Below are positions 20,225 through 32,852 of a stretch of 64,000 bases of DNA, piece by piece (within the stretch, counting starts at the first letter, position 1; every line of letters starts with the position of its first letter). The notes under the pieces were generated by a model. The model saw only the letters and a program-made list of their open reading frames with translations. It did not search any database and had not been told where the DNA came from. The position numbers and the translations under genes are program-made. This DNA comes from Cryptomeria japonica (lineage: Eukaryota; Streptophyta; Pinopsida; Cupressales; Cupressaceae): NCBI RefSeq assembly GCF_030272615.1, contig NC_081411.1, forward strand, positions 43,889,017 to 43,953,016, in the 5' to 3' direction.

Positions 20225-22189
20225 GATGCCATCAAATCCAGGAGGAAGCAAACAAATAGAACTTACTATGCAAATAATAGGGTGAATATCTCCAACAAAT
20301 GACAAATCAAACGACGTGCACACCAAGCATCTGATAGTGACTTCCAGACACTATTAAAAATGCAAACCAATGAGCCTCAGCTGAATAATGTTCCCCAAAC
20401 ACATTGTACTACTCCTGAGCTCATCCTACACACTCCTACATTCCAACACACATTGTCTAACTTCTGAATTTTTTTTGACAAGTTGGAGCTCACAGAGGCA
20501 TGTTCTGTTTGTAGAGAAAGCTATGTGGGCCTGATTATTAAACATGCAGACCATGCAGTTGTTTGCATGAGATGTTCTACTGAAAAAGGCATTCACCATT
20601 TCTCTTCATCAAATAATATGGACCCAAGTGAGCAACCTTATATTTTAAAGTGTCTTTCCCAAGTAGAAGAAATCCTCATAGAAAGGATTGCTTCTATTTT
20701 GCAAGTTACTCATGCAAGGGGAGGCCAATATAAATATTCAAGCCACACAATTAACTTCCCATAGGATATTTCAAAAATTGATATTTCCTTGCCACGAAAA
20801 ATTCAAGATTTAGAAATCCTTATTGTTTGTAGAACTAATTTGGAAGGGTTAAGTTATGATTGTTATGTTAATAGGTATCACGTTGTGAATGCATTGACTT
20901 ACAAAATTTAGCATGAATAATATTATAAAGATGTACTCCTTGATCTTGCTGCACTACAACTATTGCCTAAAACAAGTACTGACATTTTAGATATGTTACA
21001 TTCAGTAGATACACCTCAAGAACAACCTATAAAAGAAAATGACGATGTAGCCATCATGAACCATGCCAAAGAAGAAATGGAAAATACTTCTTCATTTATT
21101 CCACGACTTCCATCCTCAATGCCTAAACTAGATGCAATTAGGACAATCCTACATCTGGATACTACCGACAACAATGTTGTCCCTTGGCCAATAATCAGTT
21201 CATCACCTATCAATGAATACAATACAAAAGGTTTACTTACAATGGCATTCCCAACATTATTTCCTAATGGATTAGCTTTAGCACTTCAAGACAAAACAAA
21301 ACATGTACATTTGCATGAACATGCTTTGCACTTGATAAAATATTATGATCAAAGATTTGGGTAGCATGTCTAATTCAGATATTATATCTACAATCTTATG
21401 ATGAGGTATCGCTCTCAACAATCAGTTGTTGTTTTCATAAAGACAAATTTAGAAGATTCTCTTCTAGCCAATGTTCATGCACCAAGGGAGCACTTGCAGA
21501 ACACACCTTCAAATGAATTGCCTAACCACATCATGCGATATGTTGCCTCCCTGTGCGACACACATGCATTTTGGAGCAAATCTCATAGGGACCTTACCAT
21601 AATGATAGAACAGTTATGACCACCAACACTTTTCTTCACGTTAAGCTTAGCTGATACAAAATGGACTGACCCGCACAAAATGTTTCCAAACACTCCCTCA
21701 AATACTTAACAACCCACTAGAAAACAATCTATTGAGAATCTTGTCAATAACCCGCATATAACTGCTTTATACTTGCATCTAATTTTCAGATCTTTCGTGA
21801 TGAAGTAATTGTCAACCTATTGCATGCAATCAACCATTGGTACAGATATGAATGGCAACACCGAGGGTTTGCACACATACATGGATTTCTATGGTTGTCA
21901 CATGCACCTAATATTGACAACCTTGATTAGACAAATCATGAAAGCATTCAACCAGTTAAAACTTTCTTTGACCAATACATCACAACATGGAATCAACATA
22001 GTGAAGTTGAGCGATCAAATAGGCAGTATACACGTCCAATTTCAGATCCATGCCTTTCAAACACAGATGCCATTTTTAGATTTGATCCTTCCACATAATA
22101 CACTGAATTGGTGAATATTGTTCAGCATCATACAAAGTGTTCAAAGTTTACTTGCTGAAAAAGAAGAGCACAACTCTTGAATGTCGTTA
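20225..22189 (+). pseudogene. Helitron Rep protein, N-terminal and catalytic part
   Basis: A basic N-terminus (KSRRKQTNRTYYANN) is followed by a Cys-rich segment (EACSVCRESYVG ... VVCMRC) and NNMDPSEQPYILKCLSQVEE, GGQYKYSSHTINF, typical of the Helitron-like N-terminal domain. A spacer follows, then the HUH nickase motif HIH (21874-21882) within HRGFAHIHGFLW. Rep nicks and joins single-stranded DNA in rolling-circle transposition. The frame is broken by stops near 20763, 20910, 21364 and 21619 and by frame changes. The retrotransposon at 22195 interrupts it at CRYK. Confidence 0.82.
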
Positions 22190-22194
22190 CAAAG

Positions 22195-23801
22195 TGGTGC
22201 AGGAGCACCTAGATTAACACTTAGTTTTCTTGATGCATTTTCAAAATTTTGGAGTGATTGATCCTCGTTGGGTCAATGAGTGAATAAAGGACTATTGAAA
22301 GGTCCAAAAGTGTGTTTTAAGGTTATTTATAGCTTGATTGTCTCTAGTTTTAACTCATTTTCTCAGTTTTGGCCAATGTGCCTTTGTAAGCCTAAAATGG
22401 CATAATGTTGCAAAATTGTGTAAAATGATTTGTAAGGCCTCATAAGGCTTTTGGAAATGTTGTTTTGATGTTAGGAAACCATCCTAGGGGGCATAGAGTG
22501 TGTAGATATATACAAGTTGCAAAAATACATTTTGGAGCAAAAGTTGTCATGTTTGCTTGACAACTTTTTGCAACAAAGTGTGCAACTTTTTCAAAAATGC
22601 CCAATCGGTGGTTAGAGGTCCGATGGGTGGTTGGTTTGTAGTGAGTAGGCATATATAAGGCCTTTCAAATCATTGTAAGTGGGTTGGAAGATCCAAAAAA
22701 CCAAATTCCTCAATAAGCTACTTCAAGCATTTCTCTTGTTTTCATAAAAAAATGGCAAATTGCTTATTGCAGTTCATACTGGATGAATTAGAATCCGTAT
22801 TGTACCTTCATGGATGCTTAGTATGTGTTGGTGTGGTTCTTAGAAAGTATTTTTGACATTTATTTGTGTAATTTTAATTGGTGTTTTGAAATTCTTCCTA
22901 ATTACACTGCTCTCGGCCTGAGTAGGGGTTAAAGCCCAAGAGAATGGTTCCAACTTGATTTTCCTTTGTGGTTTCTCTATGCCCTTAGTGATTTGAGTAA
23001 TGGAGTCTATAAATAATGTAAATAATTTTTTTAATTTCCTGGAAGTTGCTTGGGATCATTTTACCTCCATGCCCTAGGCGAGCTCTGCCATAGCCGGCTA
23101 GGAGCATGACTACTATTCTCATATTTGCTTGCAGGGGTGATCTAATCTAATTGTGCCAAGTATTTGGTATTGAATTTTATTTTATTGCAAAGCTCTAGTA
23201 TGAGTAGGGAGGTATGAAAAGGTGTGAAGAATGGTAAACTCCTTTGAAGAAGACTCATAAGCCCAAAACCCTACACAAGAGCCAATTTGGGGGTCGTACT
23301 TGTACGAACAAACCAGACCTTCTCATCTCATAAATATAGAAGAGTGTAGAAAAGGGTATCTAGATCACAATAGATTTTGGGGAGTCCTTTGGAAATTTTT
23401 TGAACAAAAGAGCAAAAACTGAGAAAGGAGGGCTAAAAGGGGCTCATAGGGCTACTAGGCCTTAAAATTAGGAACCTACAGAAGCGATCAGGAAATAAAG
23501 GGAAATAAACTTCAAAGCCACATGGTAGAAGTTTTTAAACCACTTCAGACTCCTCCTAGTCCCCTGCAAGTGAAGGTTAAAGGATTTGACATGTTGTTGG
23601 TTGGACTTACTCCTGTGAGTCCTAACCTTGTTTGAGTAGTTTGAGCAAGATCACTGATAGAGAGTTCTCCAAAGGAGATTGGGAGGTTGATGTTGGTTCA
23701 ACAAGGAGAGAAGGGCATAAGACAAACAAGGAATCCCACAATGAGACCTACTTCTATTGTATAAGTCAAAAGTGCACTTCTTTGTGAGATTCTCCCTGTC
23801 A
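22195..23801 (+). repeat. 5' LTR of element 4
   Basis: 1607 bp, starts TGGTGCAGGAGCACC and ends GATTCTCCCTGTCA. It pairs with 28489-30078. Confidence 0.92.
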
Positions 23802-23804
23802 AAG

Positions 23805-23819
23805 TGGTATCAGAGCTAG
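23805..23819 (+). other. Primer-binding site of element 4 (tRNA-iMet type)
   Basis: TGGTATCAGAGCTAG lies 3 bases after the LTR. The first 12 bases are the classical plant initiator-Met primer site. Confidence 0.92.
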
Positions 23820-23874
23820 TTAAGATTTGGGAAGGATCTAAGAGACTGAGTCAATCGGTGAAAATAGTCTTAGA

Positions 23875-24549
23875 ATGGTGACTAATGCAGAGTTAGCCAA
23901 AAGAGTAGAAGACCGAGAGGAAAAGAATAGACTCCTCAGGGAAAAGTTGCAACGATTAGAGAACAAACTAGGTGAAGTAGAAGACAAAACTGAGAAGATG
24001 ACTATCAAAATCAATGAAGAAAAGGGTAAAGAATTGGTAGAAGAGGATGGCACACTTGAACAAGATCTTATTTTGCCAGAAGAACCTTTCCTTAGAGCCA
24101 TCAAAGCTTTAGGGGGTAAGTCCCTAGAAGGAGTGCCACTTTTTAGTGGAAAAATGGAACTAAAAGCAGTTATGGAGTTGATTGAAGGGTTAGAAAATCA
24201 CTTTGATTGTGATGGAGTTAGTGAAGCCCAAAAGGTGAAGGTAGCCAAATTTAGATTGAGAGGAGCAACCTTGACTTGGTGGAAGTTCATCCAAGAGGAA
24301 AGACAAAAAGAGGGTAAGAACCCAATTTCGACTTGGAAAGGAATGTTAGCCAAAGTAAGAGAAGCTTATATCCCTGAAGACTATGATATCCAACTACATA
24401 AGAGGAGACAAAATTTGAGACAAAGAGAACTATATGTGAGTATCTACTCTGAAGAATTTCAAAAGTTGTGTTTGAGATCCAAGGTGGTAGAAGATGAAAG
24501 CATCAAGGTTGCTAGATACTTGAATGGTTTGTGGTGGAATATCCAATAA
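23875..24549 (+). pseudogene. Element 4 gag, N-terminal and capsid part
   Basis: ATG 23875 opens a 224-codon frame. An N-terminal coiled coil (about residues 5-65, rich in Glu, Lys and Leu) is followed by the retrotransposon gag domain, with KVKVAKFRLRGATLTWW and RQNLRQRELYVSIYSEEFQK. It forms the particle shell. It stops at TAA 24547-24549, after which the same frame goes on without an obvious break in homology, so the stop is probably a mutation (Gln or Glu codon to TAA). Confidence 0.85.
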
Positions 24550-25434
24550 GAGTTAAGTTTGTTGTGTCCTAGTACTGTCCACAAGTGCTATCAATTGACA
24601 CTCAAGGTGGAAGAGAAGAGTAAGAAGAAGAAAGAGAAAAGTAATAGAGGCAGAGGTAGGGGAAGAGATGGTAGAGGTCATAGAGGTAGCTATGGTGGAA
24701 GAGGTGTAGACCAAAGATCCCAAGGGGAATCCAAGTTGGTAGAGCAAAGTGGGGATTCCAATAGCAAGAGCAGCTATAGAGGAAGGGGATCTAGCAACTC
24801 TAATAGAGGAAGGTCTAGTGGATCAAGAAGAGGGTCCTATTTCTCCACAATGAAGTGCTACAATTGTCACCAACTTGGACACCCGACCTATAGATGTCCT
24901 GAGAAGTCTTCTTCATCCCAAGGAGGTGAAAGGAGAGTGAGTTATATCCAAGAAGATGCAGAAAATGTGAAGACATCAAAGGTGAGTTTAGATTTTGAGG
25001 TAGGAGAGAACCTCATGATAAGAAGAGTTTTGATCAAAGAACCGATGAAGGAGGAACCTAGTCAAAGAAGATCCTTGTTTAGGATAAAGTGCAAGATCAT
25101 GGGTAAGGTGTGTAGAATGGTGGTGGATTTAGGATCCACTGATAACATAGTGTCAGAAGAAGCAGTAAGCAAACTCAAACTGCAAAGAATCCCACATGGT
25201 GATCCTTATAGGGTTACTTGGCTCAACAAGGGACAACATGTTTTGGTAAATGAGCAAACTTGGGTGGAGTTCACCATAGGAGGCTACAAAGACAATATTT
25301 TGTGTGATATCTTGCCAATGGATGCATGCCACCTACTCCTAGGTAGGCCTTGGAAATTTGATAGAAAAGAAATACACCATGGAGAAAATAATTCCTACAC
25401 CTTTCAAAAAGATGGAGTTACTTACAAAATTTAG
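24550..25434 (+). pseudogene. Element 4 gag nucleocapsid and protease
   Basis: Same frame as the upstream gag. A Lys/Arg/Gly-rich tract precedes a zinc knuckle CYNCHQLGHPTYRC (C-x2-C-x4-H-x4-C) and then a retropepsin-like segment, CRMVVDLGSTDNIVSE. The catalytic Asp-Ser-Gly triad normally expected is changed to Asp-Leu-Gly. HLLLGRPW follows as expected. The frame ends in TAG at 25432-25434 where relatives continue into RT. Confidence 0.85.
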
Positions 25435-27167
25435 TTCATAAGAGATGAGGAAGAGAGAATATCTAAGGGTTCAAATGTGTTATTAGTTGGTGAGAAGGAG
25501 TTCATGAACACTCTCAAAGAAGGTGAAGGAGTGGGGTTTGCACTTGTTGTGAAACCAAAAGAGGAAAAGAAGTACAAGAAGGTTTGTATCCCTATTGAAG
25601 TGCAACAAACACTCAATCAGTTCAAGGAGATCATAAGTGATGGAACACTTGCTACTTTGCCTCCTCAACGAGCCATAAGTCATCAAATTGACTTCATACC
25701 CGGAGCCTCATTGCCTAATAAAGCAGCCTACAAAATGACACCGGAGCAAAACAAAGAAGTGGCTAAGAAAATCTAAGAACTTTTGGATAATGGTCTAATA
25801 AGAAAGAGCATCAGCCCATGTGCAGTTCCCACCATTTTGGCACCAAAGAAGGGAGGTACTTGGAGGCTTTGTACTGACTCAAGAGCCATCAACCAGATAC
25901 AATCAAGTATAGGTTTCCTATTCCAAGAATTGAAGATTTAATGGATTGTTTGGGAGGTGCCAAGTATTTCATCAAGATAGACCTCAAGAGTGGCTACCAC
26001 CAAATCAAAATCAAGGAGGGAGATGAGTGGAAGACAACATTCAAAACCACATAAGGTCTTTATGATTGGCTTGTTATGCCATTTGAACTCACAAATGCCC
26101 CTAGCACATTCACGAGACTCATGAATGAAGTGCTCAAAGATTACATTGGTAAATTTGTTGTTGTTTATCTAGATGACATCTTGATTTTTAGTAAGTTTAA
26201 AGAAGAACATCTTAGGCATATAGAGATTGTATTGAAGAAATTATGTGATGAGCAACTAACTATCAATTTGGAGAAATGTGAGTTCATGAAATAGGAGTTG
26301 GTATATCTTGGGTTTGTAATCTCAAGTGGTGATTTGAAGATGGATGTACCTCAAAGGTGGAAGCAATAGTCAGTTGGCCTACACTTAAAACATCAAGTGA
26401 AGTGAGGAGTTTTCATGGTTTGGCACAATTTTACAGGAAGTTCATCAGAGGGTTCAGTGAGATATGTGCACCTATGCTTGATACAATCAAAGGAGGTGTA
26501 AAGACAAAGTTTTAGTGGACAAAAGAGGGCCCAAAAGGGATTTGAACTCTCGAAGACAAAAGTGGCTACTCAACCTATCCTTGTTCTCCCAAGCTTTGAC
26601 AAACTCTTCACCATAGAATGTGATGCAAGCAACATAGCGGTTGGAGAAGTTTTAAGCCAAGACAATAGACTGGTTGCATTTTTCAGTGAAAAGCTCAATG
26701 AAGCCAAGAAAATGTATTCTTCCTATGATTTGGATTTATATGCACTTGTTCAATCACTTAAAAAATGGAGGCATTACTTATTGCCTAAAGAATTTGTGGT
26801 TTATACTGATAACCAAGCTCTTAGTTTCCTCAACTCCCAAGAAAAGTTGAATCATAGGCATATCAAATGGGTAGAGTATGTGCAATCTTATACTTTTACC
26901 ATTAAACATAAGAAAGGTCAATGTAATAAGGTTGTTGATGCATTAAGTAGAAGGTTCCTATCAGTTCAAGAAGTGCAGCTCAAGAGCATTGGAGTTGATA
27001 GTTTTAAAGGGCTATACCAAGATGATAAAGATTTTGCTGACATCTACAAGGTTTTCCAAGAGTTTAAGAATCATTTTCGTAGTGAGTATGCAGATTTTAC
27101 TTTGCAAGATGGTTTGTTATTTAAAGGAGGACAAATTTGTGTGCCAAGAGGGTCCATGAGATAGAAC
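25435..27167 (+). pseudogene. Element 4 reverse transcriptase and RNase H
   Basis: RT homology runs from HQIDFIPGASLPNKAAYKM through [31 protein letters not shown] and [10 protein letters not shown] (catalytic YLDD near 26165). Then comes RNase H with FTIECDASNIAVG and YTDNQALSFL. The frame is broken by TAA after AKKI (about 25774), a frameshift near 25895, TAA within FKTT*GLYDW (about 26053), TAG in EFMK*ELVYLGF (about 26292), TAG in TKF*WTKE (about 26512) and a frameshift near 26540. It is clearly non-functional. Confidence 0.88.
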
Positions 27168-28430
27168 TTGATGCAAGAAAAGCACAATGGTTGCTTAAGT
27201 GGTCATTTTGGGTTGAATAAAACCTTGGAACTTGTTGAAAGATTCTATCACTGGCCAAAGATGCAAAGTGATATCAGAAAGTATGTTGAACAATGTGTTG
27301 TTTTTCAAAAGGCAAAGGGAACCTCTTCTAATGCTGGAATCTATTACCCATTGCCTATCCCACACCGGTCATGGGAGTGTGTAAGTATGTATTTTGTTGT
27401 TGGTTTACCCAAGACCAAAACTGGATTTGATAGTATTTATGTTGTGGTAGATAGATTTAGTAAAATGGCCCATTTCATTCCATGTAAGGTGACTCATGAT
27501 GCTAGCCATATTGCTCATTTGTTTTTAAAATAAGTAATTAGGATTCATGGTTTGCCAATCAGTATAGTGTCAGATAGAGATACCAAATTCATTGGTCATT
27601 TTTGAAAAACTTTATGGTAGAGATTGGGTACTAATTTGTCTTTTAGCTCCGCATACCATCCCCAAATAGATGGCCAAATAGAAGTGGTCAATAGGACACT
27701 TGGGAACCTTCTCAGATGTTTGACAAAGGAGTATGGACAAGCTTGGGATCAGATCATCCACCAAGATGAATTTGCTTATAATGACAATGTGAATAGATCA
27801 ACTGTTAAGAGTCCTTTTGAGGTAGTTTATGTGATTCATCCAAGAGGTGTGTTGGAGCTTAGAGACCTTAGAAGCATGGAGCAGAGGAGTGGACATGTTG
27901 TTGACATGGCTCAGTCCATGAAGGAGATTCATGAGCAAGTTAGGCAGGATTTACAAGGCAACTCACAAAGAATCAAGGACAAAGTGGATGAAAAGAGGAA
28001 GAATGTGCAATTTGTTGTTGGAGACTTGGTAATGGTCCAATTGAACATGGAAAGAATTCAAAAATGTTTCCCTAGAAATATTCAAATGAGAATGATTGGA
28101 CCTTGTAAGGTCTTGGCTAAGTATGGGCAAAATGCTTATAAAATTAATCTACCCGGGGACATAGCTTTGTCTCCTATATTTAATGTTGCAAACTTGGTGC
28201 AGTATAAAGGCACACTTCTAAAGGAATGTAGGAGAGTCTCAGATGTCTCTCAATCACTTTTAGACCTACCTTTTCCACCTCCAACCATGCTACAAGCTGA
28301 GAAGGTATTGGATTCAATAATCCTCAAGAAGACTAGGCACACCACCTACATGGAGCATTTGGTTAAATGGCAGCATTTTCCAGAATTTGAGGCCACTTGG
28401 GTACCTAAAGAAGACTTTCCAGAGTTTTGA
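27168..28430 (+). pseudogene. Element 4 integrase with chromodomain
   Basis: The zinc-binding HHCC region is HNGCLSGHFG ... EQCVVFQKAKG, with the second Cys replaced by Phe. In the core, WECVSMYFVVGLP has Tyr where the first catalytic Asp is expected; SDRDTKF and DGQIEVVN keep the second Asp and the Glu. Three stops lie near 27531 and 27604-27620. The C-terminus has a chromodomain (HTTYMEHLVKWQHFPEFEATW, about 28340-28400), which in chromoviruses is thought to direct insertion to heterochromatin. The frame ends at TGA 28428-28430. Confidence 0.88.
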
Positions 28431-28477
28431 ATTTCTCTCTTTTTTTTTCCAAAAGGAGTCACTTGACTTCTTTCTCA

Positions 28478-28488
28478 TTGGGGGAGTA
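28478..28488 (+). other. Polypurine tract of element 4
   Basis: TTGGGGGAGTA lies directly before the 3' LTR. Confidence 0.75.
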
Positions 28489-30078
28489 TGGTGCAAGAGC
28501 ACCTAGATTAACACCTAGTTTTCTTGATGCATTTTAAAATTTTTGGAGAGATTGATCCTCATTGGGTCAACGAGTGAATAAATAACTATTGAAAGGTGGA
28601 CAAAATTGTGTTTTAAGGTTATTTGTAGCTTGATTGTCTCTAGTTTTAACTCATTTTCTCAGTTTTGGCCAATGTGCCTTTGTAAGCCTAAAATGGCATA
28701 ATGTTGCAAAATTGTGTAAAATGCTTTGTAAGGCCTCATAAGTATTTTGTAAATGTTGGTTTGATGTTAGGAAACCATCCTAGGGGGCATAGAGTATGTA
28801 GATATGTACATGTTGCAAAAATGCATTTTGGAGCAAAAGTTATCATGTTTGTTTGACAACTTTTTGCAACAAAGTGTGCAACTTTTTCAAAAATTCCCAA
28901 TCAGTGGTTGGTTTACAGTGAGAAGGCATATATAAGACCTTTCAAATCATTGTAAGTGGGTTGGAAGATCCAGAAAACCAAATTCCTCAATAAGCAACTT
29001 CAAGCATTTCTCTTGTTTTCATAAAAAAATGGCAAATTGCTTATTGTAGTTCGTACTGAATGAATTAGAATCCGTATTGTACCTTCATGGATGCTTATTA
29101 TGTGTTGGTGTGGTGCTTAGAAAGTATTTGTGACATTTCTTTGTGTAATTTTAATTGGTGTTTTGAAATTCTTCCTAATTACACTGCTCTCAGCCTAAGT
29201 AGGGGTTAAAGCCCAAGAGAATGGCTCCAACTTGAAATTCCTTTGTGGTTTCTCTATGCCCTTAGGGATTTGAGTAATGGAGTTTGTAAATAATTTAAAT
29301 ACTTTTTTTTGTTTCTTGGAAGTTGCTTGGGATCATTTTACCTCCATGCCTTAAGCGAGCTCTGCCATAGCCGGCTAGGAGCATGACTGCTATTCTCATA
29401 TTTGCTTATAGGGGTGATCTAATCTGATTGTGCCAAGTATTTGGTATTGAATTTTGTTGTATTGTAGAGATCTAGTATGAGTAGGGAGGTATGAAAAGGT
29501 GTGAAGAATGGTAATCTCCTTTGAAGAAGACTCATGAGCCTGAAACCCTACACAATAGCCGATTTGGGGGTCGTACTTGTACGAACAAACCAGACCTTCT
29601 CATCTCATAAATATAGAAGAGTGTAGAAAAGGGTATCTAGATCACAATAGCTTTTGGGGAGTCCTTTGGAAATATTTTGAACAAAAGAGCAAAAGCTGAG
29701 AAAGGAGGGCTAAAAGGGGCTCATAGGGCTACTAGGCCTTAAAATTAGGAACCTACAAAAGCAATAAGGAAATGAAGGGAAATAAACTTCAAAGCCACAT
29801 GGTAGAAGTTTTTAAACCACTTTAGACTCCTCCTAGTCCCCTGTAAGTGAAGGTTAAAGGATTTGACATGTTGTTGGTTGGACTTACTCCTGTGAGTCCT
29901 AACCTTATTTGAGTAGTTTGAGCAAGAACACTGATAGAGAGTTCTCCAAAGGAGATTGGGAGGTTGATGTTGGCTCAACAAGGAGAGAAGGGCATAAGAC
30001 AAACAAGGAAGCCCACAATGAGACCTACTTCTATTGTATAAGTCAAAAGTGCACTTCTTTGTGAGATTCTCCCTATCA
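28489..30078 (+). repeat. 3' LTR of element 4
   Basis: 1590 bp, starts TGGTGCAAGAGCACC and ends GATTCTCCCTATCA, followed by the target duplication CAAAG. Scattered substitutions and a short deletion near 28905 separate it from the 5' LTR. Confidence 0.92.
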
Positions 30079-30083
30079 CAAAG

Positions 30084-31367
30084 CACCTTGGACTGAACAA
30101 CAAAATTCAACATTGACAATAGACCATAATAATAGCCCATGCTACAAACCAACAAGGAATGATAGTCATCTCAATGTTCACAACCCAACCATGCTAGCCA
30201 TATGGAGGGCTAATGTTTATTGCCAAGTTGTCTGCTCAAAAAAGGTAGTGCTCCAATATATTTCTAAATACGCATAAAAAACTGAACGCAAATCAGAGAG
30301 CTATACTGACATGTTAAAACGAATTGTTGCATCAAGAAATACAAAAGATACAATTCTCTTAGCATATCAGAGATTTATGATGGGCGTTATTGTTGATAGG
30401 GTAATTGGTGCTCAGGAAATTTGCCATATGCTACTAAAACTCCCCTTGATCTCCTGCACACGTCAATTTGTCAGCCTCAATGTTGGCAAAAAATCTTCCA
30501 GCGTATAATAAACTGTGATGAAGCTTCTCAGCCATGCATTTCTTTCATTTCCAGTTACATGAGAAGACCGTCCGAGTTATCAAACCTAACTTTGCTTCAT
30601 TCAACCCAACAATATACATACAACCAACAACGCAAAACAAGTAAATGGTAGAAAATAAAAGTGATTGTAAATGTCTTCCCCCAGTTCAGATCCTTGCCTA
30701 CAAAAGATGACAGTACATTTGAATCTTTCAGTTGGAGTGAATTGCTTTTGTACAAGCCTTTCCGCAACATTCCTCTACACGTAGGTACATCAAGTGATGA
30801 AATTATAGTCAATTGGAAGCAACTTCAAAGCACTCATTACACTCGATGGCATGTTAATGGAATTGAAAAACATTCCACTGCTGAAAATAATGAAGACCTC
30901 CACTTGCAAGATATTCCACAATCTACTGATCAAGAACTCTACGAGTGGGAGTCCCTGTCACAAATGGGAGCTTCAAACAACTTTGATGTTGCTACTCTTC
31001 AAATGTTTGGTAGGCATGATTATGACCTCCACTTTAATTGGAGTGAATCTGTACCTAACAAATTCCTTCATAGTATAGCCCCTTAATTCGTTTCAACGAA
31101 AAAAAGCCAATCAGTTGGCACCCTTGCCAAGATTCACTCAAGTACCCCTAATTCTTTTGAGCTTGCAACAAATAAAAAAATTGCACTTGATATTATAACC
31201 TCCCACGCTGCACAAAATTTGAATGTCTCACCATTATGATTGATCATTCAAGGCACAACAGGTACTGGGAAATCGTTTCTTATTGACTATATACGAAATA
31301 AGTTAAATTTCCACTTAGTTCCAAAGCAATACCCATTGCTTGTGCTTGCACTAACAAGTGTATCCAC
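30084..31367 (+). pseudogene. Helitron middle region up to PIF1 helicase motif I
   Basis: The frame continues from the piece ending at 22189. MLAIWRANVYCQVVCSKK, VLQYISKYA and QEICHMLLKLPLISCTRQF are typical of the Rep-helicase linker. After a further AT-rich spacer the Walker A motif GTTGTGKS (31252-31275) marks helicase motif I, followed by FLIDYIRNKLNF and LVLALTSVS. Stops lie near 30290, 31085 and 31237, and the frame changes several times. It is interrupted at 31368 by the young Tat element. Confidence 0.82.
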
Positions 31368-32837
31368 TGTAGCATAGAAATTAGGAATCATCACAACAAG
31401 TAGATCAATCACAAACACAAGACATGATAACTTAATCAAAAGAACACTCATGAAATGAACCTAATTCCAAAGCACATTCAATAGAGGTATGGAAACAAAG
31501 CATCTAAAAGAAAATATCATGCAAACCATATAACAATTCGGATGCTTCTTCCATGCGGCTCCATTGTTGTTCTTTCCTCTTCAATGGGTTTGTGGATCTC
31601 ACCTACAAGTGCACACACAATTGAAAGCAAAAAGCTCAAGAGTACTAGAAACGAAAGTTCAATAGTTTGATAGAAATTCGGGGTTCATCAAGGATTCGAA
31701 GGCCTTGATTGAAGAAAATTATCCAATTTATAGAGAAATTGGATAAATGACAAGATTGGCATGATGCAATTCAAAGGGAAATTGCAAATCAATATGACAA
31801 ATTATGACAAATTATGCATTTCCCATGCACAATTTGATTGATTGATAATTGATGACAAATTATGACACATTTCATGTCAACATTGATTGATTATCAATTA
31901 TGACAATTTCATGACAAATTGAAATGTCACTCCCATAGAATTAGGAGATGAAATAGGAGGGAAAAGGAATTAGAAATTTGAAAAATTAGGAAATTGAAAT
32001 TGATGACAAATTAGGAATTAGAAATTGATAGAAATTAGAATTTATTAATCAATTCACAAAGAGGAATAATTAGCCAATTAAATAAAGATTTAATTGTAAT
32101 AAGAAGACTTAGGATTAATAAATAATTTAGTAATCCTAGAGGAAGAAATGGCAAATTAGGTTAAATGGCTAAATCATAAAACCCTAGAAGACGAATTAGA
32201 AATGCGAAAATGACAATTAGGTCTTGATTGAAGATAATTAATATCATGATTTTGAATTGATAAATGACCAATGCGACAAAATGATTTGATTGGTAAATGC
32301 GCCAATTGACGAGGAACAATGACAAATTGATCCAAATTGACATAATTGAGACAGACAACGATGGATAGCGAAATGATCGCAAAATGACAAGATCGACAAG
32401 AGGACAAGAATCGATGACAAATAGATTGCAAAACGACAAGATTGAAAATGACCACGATCGATGGCAAATCGATCGTTAAATGACAAAATTGAACATGACA
32501 ACGATTGATGACAAATCGATCGTGTGATGACAAGACTGAAAAGAGGACAAAACCCTAATTAGGATTGACGATGTCCAAAATGATGACAAATTAGCACGCA
32601 CATTGATGCAACAAGATAAGTTCGATCAAAATCATGATTGGATAATGTTGTCGACAAGACCAAATTTGAGGACGAGATGATTGAAGAATGTAGAAGAATG
32701 ACTCGATGTTCGCAAATGATAAAGACCAAGTGCGTATCATAGGAGAAATGTTAATGCGACGCAAAAACCTAAAATGAGGCAATGCGCAAATGTTAAAGTA
32801 TGACCTCGCAAGCGTTGACCATTTTTAGGTGTCTACA
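31368..32837 (-). repeat. 3' LTR of element 2
   Basis: 1470 bp, plus-strand ends TGTAGCATAGAAATTAGG and TTTTTAGGTGTCTACA. Compared base by base with 45547-47016 I find four differences (near 31855, 32518, 32523 and 32807). A degenerate tandem region lies near 32385-32545. Confidence 0.95.
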
Positions 32838-32852
32838 TTTTGCCCCTCTTTG
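32838..32852 (-). other. Polypurine tract of element 2
   Basis: On the minus strand AAAGAGGGGCAAAA ends at the base before the 3' LTR. Confidence 0.75.

Larger units (their letters stand above)
22195..30078 (+). mobile_element. Ty3/gypsy chromovirus, degraded (element 4)
   Basis: LTRs 22195-23801 and 28489-30078 have TG...CA ends. The target duplication is CAAAG (22190-22194 and 30079-30083). The primer site matches the usual tRNA-iMet site and a polypurine tract precedes the 3' LTR. Order gag, protease, RT, RNase H, integrase and C-terminal chromodomain identifies a chromovirus. LTR divergence is roughly 4-6% by eye, and at least eight stops or frameshifts are present. Confidence 0.93.
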
